DNA from: CAYNLK01 sp964398055
Lineage (GTDB): Bacteria; Chloroflexota; Anaerolineae; 4572-78; J111
Assembly (NCBI GenBank): GCA_964398055.1
Contig: CAYNLK010000062.1
Span: forward strand, 1-34,323
Reading direction: 5' to 3'
DNA length: 34,323 nt
Shown: positions 24,336 to 31,224 of the stretch, piece after piece
Position numbering within the stretch: position 1 is the stretch's first letter
How the letters are laid out: each line of letters starts with the position of its first letter
Translations under genes and position numbers: made by a program
The notes under the pieces: model-generated
The model's input: only the letters and a program-made list of their open reading frames with translations
Databases searched by the model: none
What the model was told of the DNA's origin: nothing

Positions 24336-25106
24336 TTAAACCAGGATGACTTCGACCTGCTGCTGCCGGACCTGCTCAACCAAACTGGCCGGCGCGGCGG
24401 TATCACTGATGATGGTATCGATCTGGTGCAGGTAGGCAAAGGTCGAGGCGGCTACTTTGCCCCACTTACGGGCATCGATCAGCCCAACCACGCGCTGGCA
24501 GCGTTCCACCATGGCCCGTTTCATTTTGACTTCACCCAGATGCACATCACTCAAACCTTCAACAATGGTCAGGCCGCGCGCCCCAAAAAAGCCGAGCTGG
24601 ATATTCAAATCCTCGATCAGATCACAATGAGGCTGCTCAACCAGCGAAATGGAGGTGCGCCGTAAACTACCGCCAGGTAGAATCACATGAATGTGAGGCG
24701 AGTCGAGGAGATTGATGGCCACTTTGAGGCTATTGGTAATAATAGTTAATTCGGCGAGCCGTTTGAGATGGGGAATGATGGTTTGGACGGTGGTGCTGGC
24801 ATCCAGAAAAACGGTGTCGCCAAAATGGACTAAACCGGCCGCAGCCTGCCCGATACGGGCTTTTTGAGCAGCGTACTGCTGTTGACGCAGTTCAAACGAC
24901 AACTCCGGCAGCGTATTGGACGAATAGGCCCCGCCCCGCGTTCTTAGCAGCAGCCCTCGTTCACTCAGGGCCTGCAAATCCTGGCGGATGGTCACTTCTG
25001 AGACGTCAAAGCGACTGCTCAAGTCATCTACAGAAAGCTGACCAGCCTCTTCCAGGGCTGCCAGGATGGCTTGTCTGCGTTCGGCCAGGCGATGCTCTTT
25101 GCCCAC
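24336..25106 (-). CDS. DeoR-family repressor of the rhamnose operon (RhaR-like)
   Basis: A 256-residue regulator with an N-terminal winged helix-turn-helix (ERRQAILAALEEAGQLSVDD, then VSEVTIRQDLQALSERG) and a DeoR C-terminal sensor domain (GDTVFLDASTT; LTIITNSLKVAINL; FFGARGLTIVEGLSD), which usually binds a phosphorylated sugar. It is the first gene of the operon. In Rhizobium leguminosarum a DeoR-type RhaR likewise heads the rhaRSTPQUK genes. A consensus promoter and an overlapping TTTCG-N8-CGAAA dyad lie upstream, which points to autorepression. The effector is probably rhamnulose phosphate, by inference. Confidence 0.92.
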   Translation of the reverse strand: MGKEHRLAERRQAILAALEEAGQLSVDDLSSRFDVSEVTIRQDLQALSERGLLLRTRGGAYSSNTLPELSFELRQQQYAAQKARIGQAAAGLVHFGDTVFLDASTTVQTIIPHLKRLAELTIITNSLKVAINLLDSPHIHVILPGGSLRRTSISLVEQPHCDLIEDLNIQLGFFGARGLTIVEGLSDVHLGEVKMKRAMVERCQRVVGLIDARKWGKVAASTFAYLHQIDTIISDTAAPASLVEQVRQQQVEVILV

Positions 25107-25151
25107 CGGAACACCTCATTGTGACTTTCGGAATTGGTTAGAGAAGGCAAG

Positions 25152-25169
25152 TTTCGTAAGAAATCGAAA
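25152..25169 (-). promoter_or_regulatory. Probable DeoR/RhaR operator at the transcription start
   Basis: On the minus strand it reads TTTCGATTTCTTACGAAA: inverted TTTCG/CGAAA half-sites with an 8-base spacer. It begins three bases after the -10 box, so it covers the expected start point. TTTCG-type half-sites are frequent in DeoR-family operators. A further single half-site lies at 25126-25130. Confidence 0.65.
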
Positions 25170-25171
25170 GT

Positions 25172-25200
25172 ATTATAGGATAAAAAAAGGAGCTTGTCAA
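25172..25200 (-). promoter_or_regulatory. Consensus sigma-70-type promoter of the rhamnose operon
   Basis: On the minus strand, TTGACA (25195-25200), a 17-base spacer and TATAAT (25172-25177) match the bacterial housekeeping consensus exactly. Transcription should start near 25165, leaving a leader of about 60 bases before the DeoR-type gene. Confidence 0.85.
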
Positions 25201-25215
25201 AATTGAGAAGAGATA

Positions 25216-25248
25216 AGGTGACCGGCACTTCAAAAGTGCCGGTCACCT
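25216..25248. repeat. Perfect palindrome, 15-bp stem with 3-base loop (possible terminator)
   Basis: AGGTGACCGGCACTT at 25216-25230, loop CAA, exact complement at 25234-25248. It lies between the protease gene and the rhamnose promoter. On the minus strand it is followed by a pyrimidine-rich stretch ending in TTTT, so it may end protease transcription. Confidence 0.9.
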
Positions 25249-25254
25249 AAAAGA

Positions 25255-25287
25255 AGACCCGGCAGGTTTCAAAAATCTGTTGGGTCT
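25255..25287. repeat. Imperfect hairpin AGACCCGGCAG/CTGTTGGGTCT
   Basis: Eleven-base arms with two central mismatches flank an 11-base A-rich loop, just after the protease stop codon. It is probably a decayed member of the intergenic palindrome set and could help termination. Confidence 0.6.
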
Positions 25288-25308
25288 GGTTTCTCAAACA
25301 GACCGGTC

Positions 25309-27096
25309 CTAATTGTTTTTCAGGAGCAGCGGCAGGAAAATCTTTTCCGGATCGACGATGGTGACATAGCTGGCTGACGCCGACAGGGTGGGCGAGGTAG
25401 CCGTAACCGTAGCCGTATTGACCAGCCGGTCCCCCTTGCTAACCGTCGCGGCCACCCGAACCCGGTAGGTAATCTGTACACTCTGTTGCGAGTTGAGGGT
25501 GAAGGGACCGGCGCTGGCGGGGAAGTTGGTCAAATTGACAATGGCCGGGCTGGCCACGGCCGAGCCGGCCACGTAGCTCAACTGGGGCGGCAGGCTGTCG
25601 CTGACCGTAATCCCGGTCACCGTCTGGAAGCTACCGTTGCGCACGGTAATGGTGTATTCAATGATCGCATTGGCCGTTGCTTCATAGCCGGGCGAGAGGG
25701 TTTTGCTGATACTGAAACCAATGGGGCAGGCGCCGGGTGTACCCGGGTTTTGGAAGGTATTGTGCCAGGCGTTACACTCGGTTTGGGTCATCTGTTTGGC
25801 AAAGTAAGACAGGCTGCCGTTCATAATCCGCGTTGAGACAGGCGGGTCGGGATGGTAGAGACCCTGATTATGGCCGAACTCGTGGGCCCAGAGGATGCCA
25901 TCCAGGGTGACATCACCCAGGTATTCCAGAATCATATTTTTGGAACTGCTAATGTAGGCGCAGCCGATGATCCCAGGATTGTAGCCGCCGCAGTAATCCA
26001 GCGCCGGCACCACTTTGACCTGGTAACTATTGAGATTAAATAGCGCGTTCAACTCGGTGCTGGTGTCGATGGTACCGTCGGTAGTGGTGAAGGTACCGAC
26101 CGAACCGTTGCGCTGCAAAGCCACACAGCAGGCTATGTCGGTGGAGCTATCGGCGGTCTGCATAATCTGGCTGGCGCTCAACAAGAGGGCGTCCACCTGG
26201 GCGTTGCTGGGCACACTGCCCATGGCGGTGTGGCGGCCCACCACAAAGGTTTGCAAATGGCCCACTGTGTTGCTGTCCGGGGCCTGGGCCTCCAGACTAT
26301 CCTGCAGTTCCGGCGGGGCCGGCAGATTGGGATCGGGACTGACTACTGCGACCATGCCCTCCTGCTGCACTTGCTGGTTCAAGGCCAGAGCCTGCTGCAA
26401 CGTATCGTCGGCGGCTTGGGTTGAAAGCCCGCCCCAAGCAGCAATCTCTCTTAGCCGGGCCTCGGCCTGGGGCAGACCGGAAACGCCCAGAGCCAGCAGC
26501 GTCTGCTGGTAAAGCTCAGCCGCTTGAGGCTGGCCCTGATAGCTCCACGGCAGCGGGTTATTGCTCCAGTAGGCCGGGTCGGAGGCGGCCAGGAGAAAAA
26601 CCAACGACTCGGGGTCGCCCTGGTGAGCCAGGTGGGCCAGGGCATATGGCACGGAACGCAACCCCCGGAACTGGGCCAGGGAGACCTCCCCGGAGGTTTG
26701 GGTCAAATAGGCCAGTAGCGCCGGCCGGGCAGTCGGGTGGCCGATGAAGCCCAGGGTGACCACGATGTTGGTCGCGTACAGTTCATTGGCCGGGTCGACC
26801 AGCAGATCGAGCAGCAAGGGGACCGCTTCCGGCCCAAATTGGCGCGCCGCGTCGTAGGGCACGCCGTGAAAATAAAGCTCCTTGACAAACGGGATCACCT
26901 CTTCCGGTTGGGGCGGCGCAGCCGGACCAATCAGCGCCAGCGCTTCGGCCGGAATTGTCACCCGGTTATGGTGACTGGCTGTTTCAGGTAAAGAGAGTCT
27001 CAATGGGATTGATTCAAACTTATATTGGCCGGTCACTATCAAACCGATAAAAATGATAACAAGCAGGCTTGCAAAGCCGGTCAATTTTGTTTTCAC
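25309..27096 (-). CDS. Secreted zinc metalloprotease with HEAT repeats and DUF11 domain
   Basis: A 595-residue exported protein. Residues 5-23 form an N-terminal hydrophobic signal or anchor. Residues 65-245 look like HEAT-type helical repeats (FGPEAVPLLLDLLVD; GHPTARPALLAYL). A zincin domain follows with H405-E-F-G-H409-N-Q-G-L-Y-H415 (HExxHxxGxxH) and a Met-turn at M425 (RIMNG). Then comes a DUF11-type beta domain (about 460-585: SISKTLSPG; ITVSDSLPPQLSYVAG). The protein ends KIFLPLLLKNN, a hydrophobic-basic tail seen on many secreted Chloroflexota proteins. The start is GTG with AAGGAG at good spacing. It appears monocistronic. Its substrate is unknown. Confidence 0.85.
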   Translation of the reverse strand: MKTKLTGFASLLVIIFIGLIVTGQYKFESIPLRLSLPETASHHNRVTIPAEALALIGPAAPPQPEEVIPFVKELYFHGVPYDAARQFGPEAVPLLLDLLVDPANELYATNIVVTLGFIGHPTARPALLAYLTQTSGEVSLAQFRGLRSVPYALAHLAHQGDPESLVFLLAASDPAYWSNNPLPWSYQGQPQAAELYQQTLLALGVSGLPQAEARLREIAAWGGLSTQAADDTLQQALALNQQVQQEGMVAVVSPDPNLPAPPELQDSLEAQAPDSNTVGHLQTFVVGRHTAMGSVPSNAQVDALLLSASQIMQTADSSTDIACCVALQRNGSVGTFTTTDGTIDTSTELNALFNLNSYQVKVVPALDYCGGYNPGIIGCAYISSSKNMILEYLGDVTLDGILWAHEFGHNQGLYHPDPPVSTRIMNGSLSYFAKQMTQTECNAWHNTFQNPGTPGACPIGFSISKTLSPGYEATANAIIEYTITVRNGSFQTVTGITVSDSLPPQLSYVAGSAVASPAIVNLTNFPASAGPFTLNSQQSVQITYRVRVAATVSKGDRLVNTATVTATSPTLSASASYVTIVDPEKIFLPLLLKNN

Positions 27097-27217
27097 GCCA
27101 TCTCCTTCGAGCAGTTGACAAGGTTCATATCTTAGGTTAGAGTCAAAGTGCTACCAGACAGTTTTCAGTGAGTGTAACGCTTTGGCTCTTTGGGAATTTC
27201 TGGGGGTGCCTCAATAT

Positions 27218-27251
27218 TTTGTAGGGGCGGACGGTCGTCCGCCCCTACAAA
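27218..27251. repeat. Perfect palindrome TTTGTAGGGGCGGAC, 15-bp stem with 4-base loop
   Basis: Arms 27218-27232 and 27237-27251 pair perfectly around GGTC. The core is shared with the palindrome at 17924-17953. It lies in the 270-base gap between the divergently transcribed protease and coiled-coil genes; nothing else was recognised there. Confidence 0.95.
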
Positions 27252-27366
27252 CGGTGGTATGGCCCGGAAAATCCTGAAGACCCAAAAATTCATTAAACAC
27301 CGTACCCCAAAATTGAGTAAACTGTAAATAACCTTTAGCTCCCATTGAAAGTTGGGGATTAAACGC

Positions 27367-27906
27367 ATGGACATTTTGAAAAAAGTCGAACTGTTGCTGA
27401 ATGCCACCACTCGGGCCCGGCTGCCTCGCCGCGACCGGCCCAGCCCGCTCGACGAGCAGGAAGAGCAGCTCCTGGCCGAGATTCGTCAGGCCGTGGCCCA
27501 GGTGCAAGCCCAGGAGCGGCTGCTGGCCGAGCGGCTCAAAACCGAACAGGTCCAGGCCGAGGCGGCAGCCCAACAACAAGATTGGGACCAACAGCGCACC
27601 CACACAAGACGGGCCGAGGAGTTAGAACGGCAACTGAACCAGGAATCGATTCAGGCCATCAATTTGGAAGAAAAATTGGCCGCGCTCGAGGAAAAGCTGG
27701 CTTTGGCCCGGGAGGCGGTGGAGAAAGAAGCCCGCAAAGCCACAGTTCGATCAGCCAAAGCGGACGAGGTACTGGCTCAGGGACAGGCCACAACCGACTC
27801 CGCCGCCGAAACCACGGCCGCCTCATCTGCCGAAAAGCGCCCCGCCGCCCCCTCGCCAACGCAAGACTCCGACCTGGTCGCCCGCAAATCGCGCCTGAGC
27901 GACTGA
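27367..27906 (+). CDS. Coiled-coil protein, weakly PspA-like at the N-terminus
   Basis: A 179-residue protein that I cannot assign firmly. MDILKKVELLLNATTRARL at the start recalls the amphipathic N-terminal helix of PspA/IM30 membrane-stress proteins. Residues 30-130 form a long charged coiled coil rich in Glu, Gln, Ala and Arg (ERLLAERLKTEQVQAEAA; NLEEKLAALEEKLALARE). The last 45 residues are Ala/Ser/Thr-rich and disordered. It is shorter than PspA and lacks its later helices. The ATG at 27367 has GGGGA upstream; a TTG at 27352 is an alternative. It is the only plus-strand gene outside the restriction-modification system. Confidence 0.7.
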   Translation: MDILKKVELLLNATTRARLPRRDRPSPLDEQEEQLLAEIRQAVAQVQAQERLLAERLKTEQVQAEAAAQQQDWDQQRTHTRRAEELERQLNQESIQAINLEEKLAALEEKLALAREAVEKEARKATVRSAKADEVLAQGQATTDSAAETTAASSAEKRPAAPSPTQDSDLVARKSRLSD

Positions 27907-27910
27907 GGGG

Positions 27911-27994
27911 AATAACGAATCTGCGAATGGCGAATGATATTGCCATTTCTTCATTCGCTATTCATTCATTCGCTATTCGTTCATTCGCTATTCA
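27911..27994. repeat. AATAGCGAATGA repeats spanning the aroQ stop codon
   Basis: Several near-identical units of GAATAGCGAATGA-type sequence (minus strand), three of them adjacent at 27950-27994, plus degenerate inverted copies GCGAATGGCGAATGA at 27922-27940. The aroQ stop codon (27981-27983) is part of one unit, so the last aroQ residues NSE are repeat-encoded. Confidence 0.85.
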
Positions 27995-28421
27995 AATGCC
28001 CCAGGATAGCCTCCAACCCCAGCAGATAGCTCCGCCAGCCAAAGCCGCTGATCTGGCCCACACAAACCGGCGCCAGCAAACTCTTGTGCCGGAACTCTTC
28101 GCGGACATGGACATTGCTGAGGTGAACTTCCACCACCGGCAGACCGGTCCCGGCAATAGCGTCGCGCAGGGCCACGGACGTGTGGGTGTACGCCCCCGGA
28201 TTAAAGACCACCCCGTCGGCCCAGTGGCGGGCTTCGTGCAGGGCATCGACCAGGGCGCCTTCGTGGTTCGACTGGAACGGGCGGACTTCTACGCCTCGCT
28301 CGGCGCCGTGGGTTACAAGCCGTTGGTTGATGTCAGCCAGCGTCGTTGAGCCATAGACCCCCGGCTCGCGCGTGCCGAGTAAATTCAAGTTGGGACCGTG
28401 TAGGAGCAGAATTGCCGTCAT
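27981..28421 (-). CDS. aroQ: 3-dehydroquinate dehydratase, type II
   Basis: A 146-residue dodecameric-type dehydroquinase, third step of the shikimate pathway. Motifs in order: GPNLNLLGTREPGVYG (N11, R18 and Y23 in the active site), FQSNHEG, NPGAYTHTSVALRDAI and EVHLSNVHVREEFR. Length and motifs are complete. It is the last gene of the aroB-led cluster, after a repeat-filled 81-base gap. Dehydroquinate made by AroB is its substrate, so the two ends of the cluster catalyse consecutive steps. Confidence 0.97.
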   Translation of the reverse strand: MTAILLLHGPNLNLLGTREPGVYGSTTLADINQRLVTHGAERGVEVRPFQSNHEGALVDALHEARHWADGVVFNPGAYTHTSVALRDAIAGTGLPVVEVHLSNVHVREEFRHKSLLAPVCVGQISGFGWRSYLLGLEAILGHLNSE

Positions 28422-28441
28422 AATCTTTCACCTGTTACTCC

Positions 28442-28528
28442 GTGAAGCGTGGGGCGTGGAGCGGAAAGCGTGGAACGGAAAGCGTGGAGCGAAAAATACG
28501 CTCTACGCGCCACGCTCTACGCGCTTCG
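28442..28528. repeat. GCGTGGAGCG repeats, inverted around an A+T centre
   Basis: Units such as GCGTGGAGCGGAAA are repeated three times at 28446-28492 and mirrored as CGCTCTACGCGCCACGCTC at 28499-28518. The end of cysQ (stop 28503-28505, residues KRVERGA) lies inside the mirrored block, so this C-terminus is repeat-encoded. Confidence 0.85.
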
Positions 28529-29489
28529 CCAATGCCTCCAGCACTGTCGTGTGGAGCAGCCCATTGCTCACCACCACCCCCTGATTACCAGCCAGCTTGC
28601 GACCGGAAGCAAAATCAAGCGGCCGGCCGAACATGTCGGTCACCCGACCGCCGGCTTCTTCAACAATCAACGCCCCGGCGGCATGATCCCAAATCTTCTC
28701 CCGGTAATCCGGTGACTTGGGCGAGGGCAGGCGCAAGTAAAGCACGGCGTCGCCGCGCGCCACCACGCCGTATTTGGCCTGGCTGTCCATCCGCAGTGAG
28801 GGCCGGCTGATCCCAACCGCCCGGGCTACCGCTTGTTGCAAGTCGTGGTGGCCGTGGCCCGACTCGACGCTCTCGACAAAGCGGGCCTGGGGATTACTGG
28901 TCGCCAGGCTGACCTGAATCGACTCAAAAGCCGGGCTGCCCAGGGCGGCCATTGCGGCTCCTTGCCCCTGCACAGCCACAAATAGCATACCCGTTTCACC
29001 CTCAGGTTCGTCCAGACAGCGGGGCAGGGCCGGACAGGCCAGGGCGGCTACCTTGACCTGGCCCTCTTCGACCAAAGCCAGCGCCACGGCGTACTGGTCG
29101 TTGCGCAGAAAACCTTTGGTCCCGTCGATGGGATCCAGCGTCCAGTACCGTTCACTCACCGCCCCATTGCCGGCGTCGATCCAGTTGCACACGGCCGGGG
29201 CGGTCGCGCCGGGCCGGAATCGCTGTACAAAGCGGGTCACCAGCTCCAGTTGGGCCGGGTGCTGCCGCAGATCCGCCGAGTCTTCTTCGGCCACGATCAC
29301 ATCCTGCGGGAAAGACTCGGCCAAATGTTGGCAGACCAACGCCTGCGAGCCAAAATCGGCCACCGTGACCGGGCTGCGGTCATCTTTTTCCAACGACGTA
29401 ACCGCCAACTCAGCGCGGACCAGCTGGCACAGCGCCGCGGCCTGGCTCACCGCGGCAATAGCCGCCCGTTTCTCTCGATCGTAATTCAT
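28503..29489 (-). CDS. 3'(2'),5'-bisphosphate nucleotidase (CysQ/Hal2-like)
   Basis: A 328-residue Mg-dependent, lithium-sensitive-type phosphatase of the inositol monophosphatase superfamily. It most likely hydrolyses 3'-phosphoadenosine 5'-phosphate to AMP. VIVAEEDSADLR supplies the first acidic cluster, D119-P-I-D-G-T-K-G the metal and catalytic core, and WDHAAGALIVEEAGG the C-terminal signature. GTKGF after DPIDG is typical of the Hal2/SAL1-like branch rather than of IMPase. It belongs to the aroB cluster, 76 bases after the Nudix gene. Confidence 0.9.
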   Translation of the reverse strand: MNYDREKRAAIAAVSQAAALCQLVRAELAVTSLEKDDRSPVTVADFGSQALVCQHLAESFPQDVIVAEEDSADLRQHPAQLELVTRFVQRFRPGATAPAVCNWIDAGNGAVSERYWTLDPIDGTKGFLRNDQYAVALALVEEGQVKVAALACPALPRCLDEPEGETGMLFVAVQGQGAAMAALGSPAFESIQVSLATSNPQARFVESVESGHGHHDLQQAVARAVGISRPSLRMDSQAKYGVVARGDAVLYLRLPSPKSPDYREKIWDHAAGALIVEEAGGRVTDMFGRPLDFASGRKLAGNQGVVVSNGLLHTTVLEALAKRVERGA

Positions 29490-29506
29490 CGGCGTATGTT
29501 CCTGTG

Positions 29507-29577
29507 GTCAGTTATCAGTGGTCAGTGAGAGTAGCTACTGATTACTGATTACTGTTCACTGATTACTATTCACTGAC
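29507..29577. repeat. TGATTAC-type heptamer repeats spanning the Nudix stop codon
   Basis: TGATTAC, TGTTCAC and TATTCAC units at period 7 (29539-29573), with inverted ATCAGTGGTCAGTGA units at 29513-29528. The Nudix stop codon (29566-29568) lies in the last units, so the end VSE is repeat-encoded. Confidence 0.85.
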
Positions 29578-30111
29578 AATTAGCCCCAACTGCAGGCCGG
29601 CCAGCATCAAACCGGCGATGGTCTTGGCATCCTCGATTTCGTGGCGCTGGATCATGGTGATGGCTTCGGCCCACGGCACGGTCAGCACTTCGATATGCTC
29701 ATCGAACTCGAGCTGGTTCGGGCCGGGGGTCAGGCCGGTGGCCAGGTAGAGCTGCAAATATTCGGTCAAGATGCCGGGGGCGGTGTAAAAGGCGCCCAGC
29801 TTCTGCCAGTTGGCCGCCTGGTCGCCGGTTTCTTCCAACAGTTCACGCGGGGCGGCCAGGTCGGGGTCTTCACCCGCTTCCAGGGTCCCGGCCGGCAGCT
29901 CGATCACCCACGTTTCCGCCGCGGCCCGGTACTGCTTGACCAGCCGGACCTCATTGCGGTCGGTCAGGGCTACAATGACCACCGCCCCTTTGTTGACCAC
30001 AATCTCTCGGCTTACAATCGTTCCGTCGGTTAGTTTAGCCTGCCGCAAACTAAAGTCAATCACCCGGCCTTTGAATAAGGTTTCCTCGCTCAACACAGTT
30101 TCAGGTTTCAT
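29566..30111 (-). CDS. Nudix hydrolase (ADP-ribose pyrophosphatase-like)
   Basis: A 181-residue Nudix enzyme. The Nudix box is complete: G75-x5-E81-x7-R89-E90-L-L-E93-E94-T-G96. The preceding VRLVKQYRAAAETWVIELPAG and following context resemble the NudF/ADP-ribose pyrophosphatase group, which hydrolyses ADP-sugars to AMP and sugar phosphate. GAGG precedes the ATG by six bases. It starts three bases after the PLP-enzyme stop, so the two are co-translated. Confidence 0.9.
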   Translation of the reverse strand: MKPETVLSEETLFKGRVIDFSLRQAKLTDGTIVSREIVVNKGAVVIVALTDRNEVRLVKQYRAAAETWVIELPAGTLEAGEDPDLAAPRELLEETGDQAANWQKLGAFYTAPGILTEYLQLYLATGLTPGPNQLEFDEHIEVLTVPWAEAITMIQRHEIEDAKTIAGLMLAGLQLGLIVSE

Positions 30112-30114
30112 CCA

Positions 30115-31224
30115 TTACCTCGGCATACAAGAATATTGTTCACCGCTCAACGTCACATATTTGCGCAGCAGATCGACTGTCAGGCAGGCGTGAACCGGCA
30201 AAACGGCCACCAGGTCGCCGACGTTGAGCCGGTTGATGGTGGCCACGTCGGCTTGAATAAGGCCGTGCTCCTGCGACAGGCTGATCACGTGAGCCTGCTC
30301 AAAGACTGGCCCCCAGCCGGCGGCGGTGAGGGGGGCCACGGTGCCAAACAGGGGGCGACCATCGGCGGCGACGATGGCTTCCTTGGAGAGATGGACCGCG
30401 CCGCCGTAAATGACCAGCTTCCGCTCGGCCGGATGTTTGGCCACCACCGGGCAGGCCACCGCCGCGGCGATATCGGTCTCACGGCAGGCGCCAAGCTGAA
30501 GCTGCATCAAATCGTAAAAGACAAAGTTGCCCGGCCTGATCTCATCGACGCCGCTCAAATCGTCGATCACGCTGCAACCGGGCGTATCGCCGCTGGATAG
30601 CTCGACTGGCCCAAAGCCGGCCGCGGCCAGCTTCTCCCGGATAACTTGCAGCCTGGTCACTGTCTCCCGGTAGATGGCTTCGATTTCCGCCTTCGATTTG
30701 GCCCGGTAGGTGTGGCCGGCGTGGGTCAACAAGCCGCGCAGGGCTAGCCGGGGGGCAGCCTTGACTCGTTGGGCCAACGCCGCGAAACGGTCAAAATCTG
30801 ACCAGGCGACGCCGGTCCGGCCATAGCCAGCGTCCACTTTCAGCCAGATGTCGACCGTTGAGGTCAAATTCTGGGCCAAAAAATCCACCGTTTCCTCAGA
30901 CTCGACCAGCAAGCCCAATCTGATCTGCTCGGCCAGGCGGTTGATCGAGTCGATTTCCAGAATGTTGGCCGGAAAAGCGATAGTGATATCCGACCAGCCG
31001 TGTTGGGCAAAATAAAGGGCCATCTCAACCGAGGAAACGGTGATGGCCTCGACGCCGACCTCTCGAAACCAGTCGCCAATATGGGCCGATTGGTGGGTTT
31101 TGAAGTGAGGTCTAAAGCGGACGCCGCTGCGCCTGGCTTTCTCGGCCATCCGCTCGATATTGGCCCTGGCTCGTTGGGGATCCAGCAGCAGGGTTGGTTT
31201 TTGGATGTTCAGTTTGTTAACCAT
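30115..31224 (-). CDS. D-threonine aldolase / D-serine dehydratase-like PLP enzyme
   Basis: A 369-residue fold-type III PLP enzyme. The PLP lysine lies in RFRPHFKTHQS. VDIWLKVDAGYGRTGV and LSSGDTPGCS line the cofactor site, and VLPVHACLTVDLL supplies the His-x-Cys metal pair of eukaryotic-type D-serine dehydratases and D-threonine aldolases. The start at 31224 overlaps the aroB stop by eight bases; a frame open to 31542 would add 106 Arg/Pro-rich residues read antisense to aroB and is rejected. It probably removes D-amino acids such as D-Ser or D-Thr. Its link to the flanking shikimate genes is unclear. Confidence 0.88.
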   Translation of the reverse strand: MVNKLNIQKPTLLLDPQRARANIERMAEKARRSGVRFRPHFKTHQSAHIGDWFREVGVEAITVSSVEMALYFAQHGWSDITIAFPANILEIDSINRLAEQIRLGLLVESEETVDFLAQNLTSTVDIWLKVDAGYGRTGVAWSDFDRFAALAQRVKAAPRLALRGLLTHAGHTYRAKSKAEIEAIYRETVTRLQVIREKLAAAGFGPVELSSGDTPGCSVIDDLSGVDEIRPGNFVFYDLMQLQLGACRETDIAAAVACPVVAKHPAERKLVIYGGAVHLSKEAIVAADGRPLFGTVAPLTAAGWGPVFEQAHVISLSQEHGLIQADVATINRLNVGDLVAVLPVHACLTVDLLRKYVTLSGEQYSCMPR

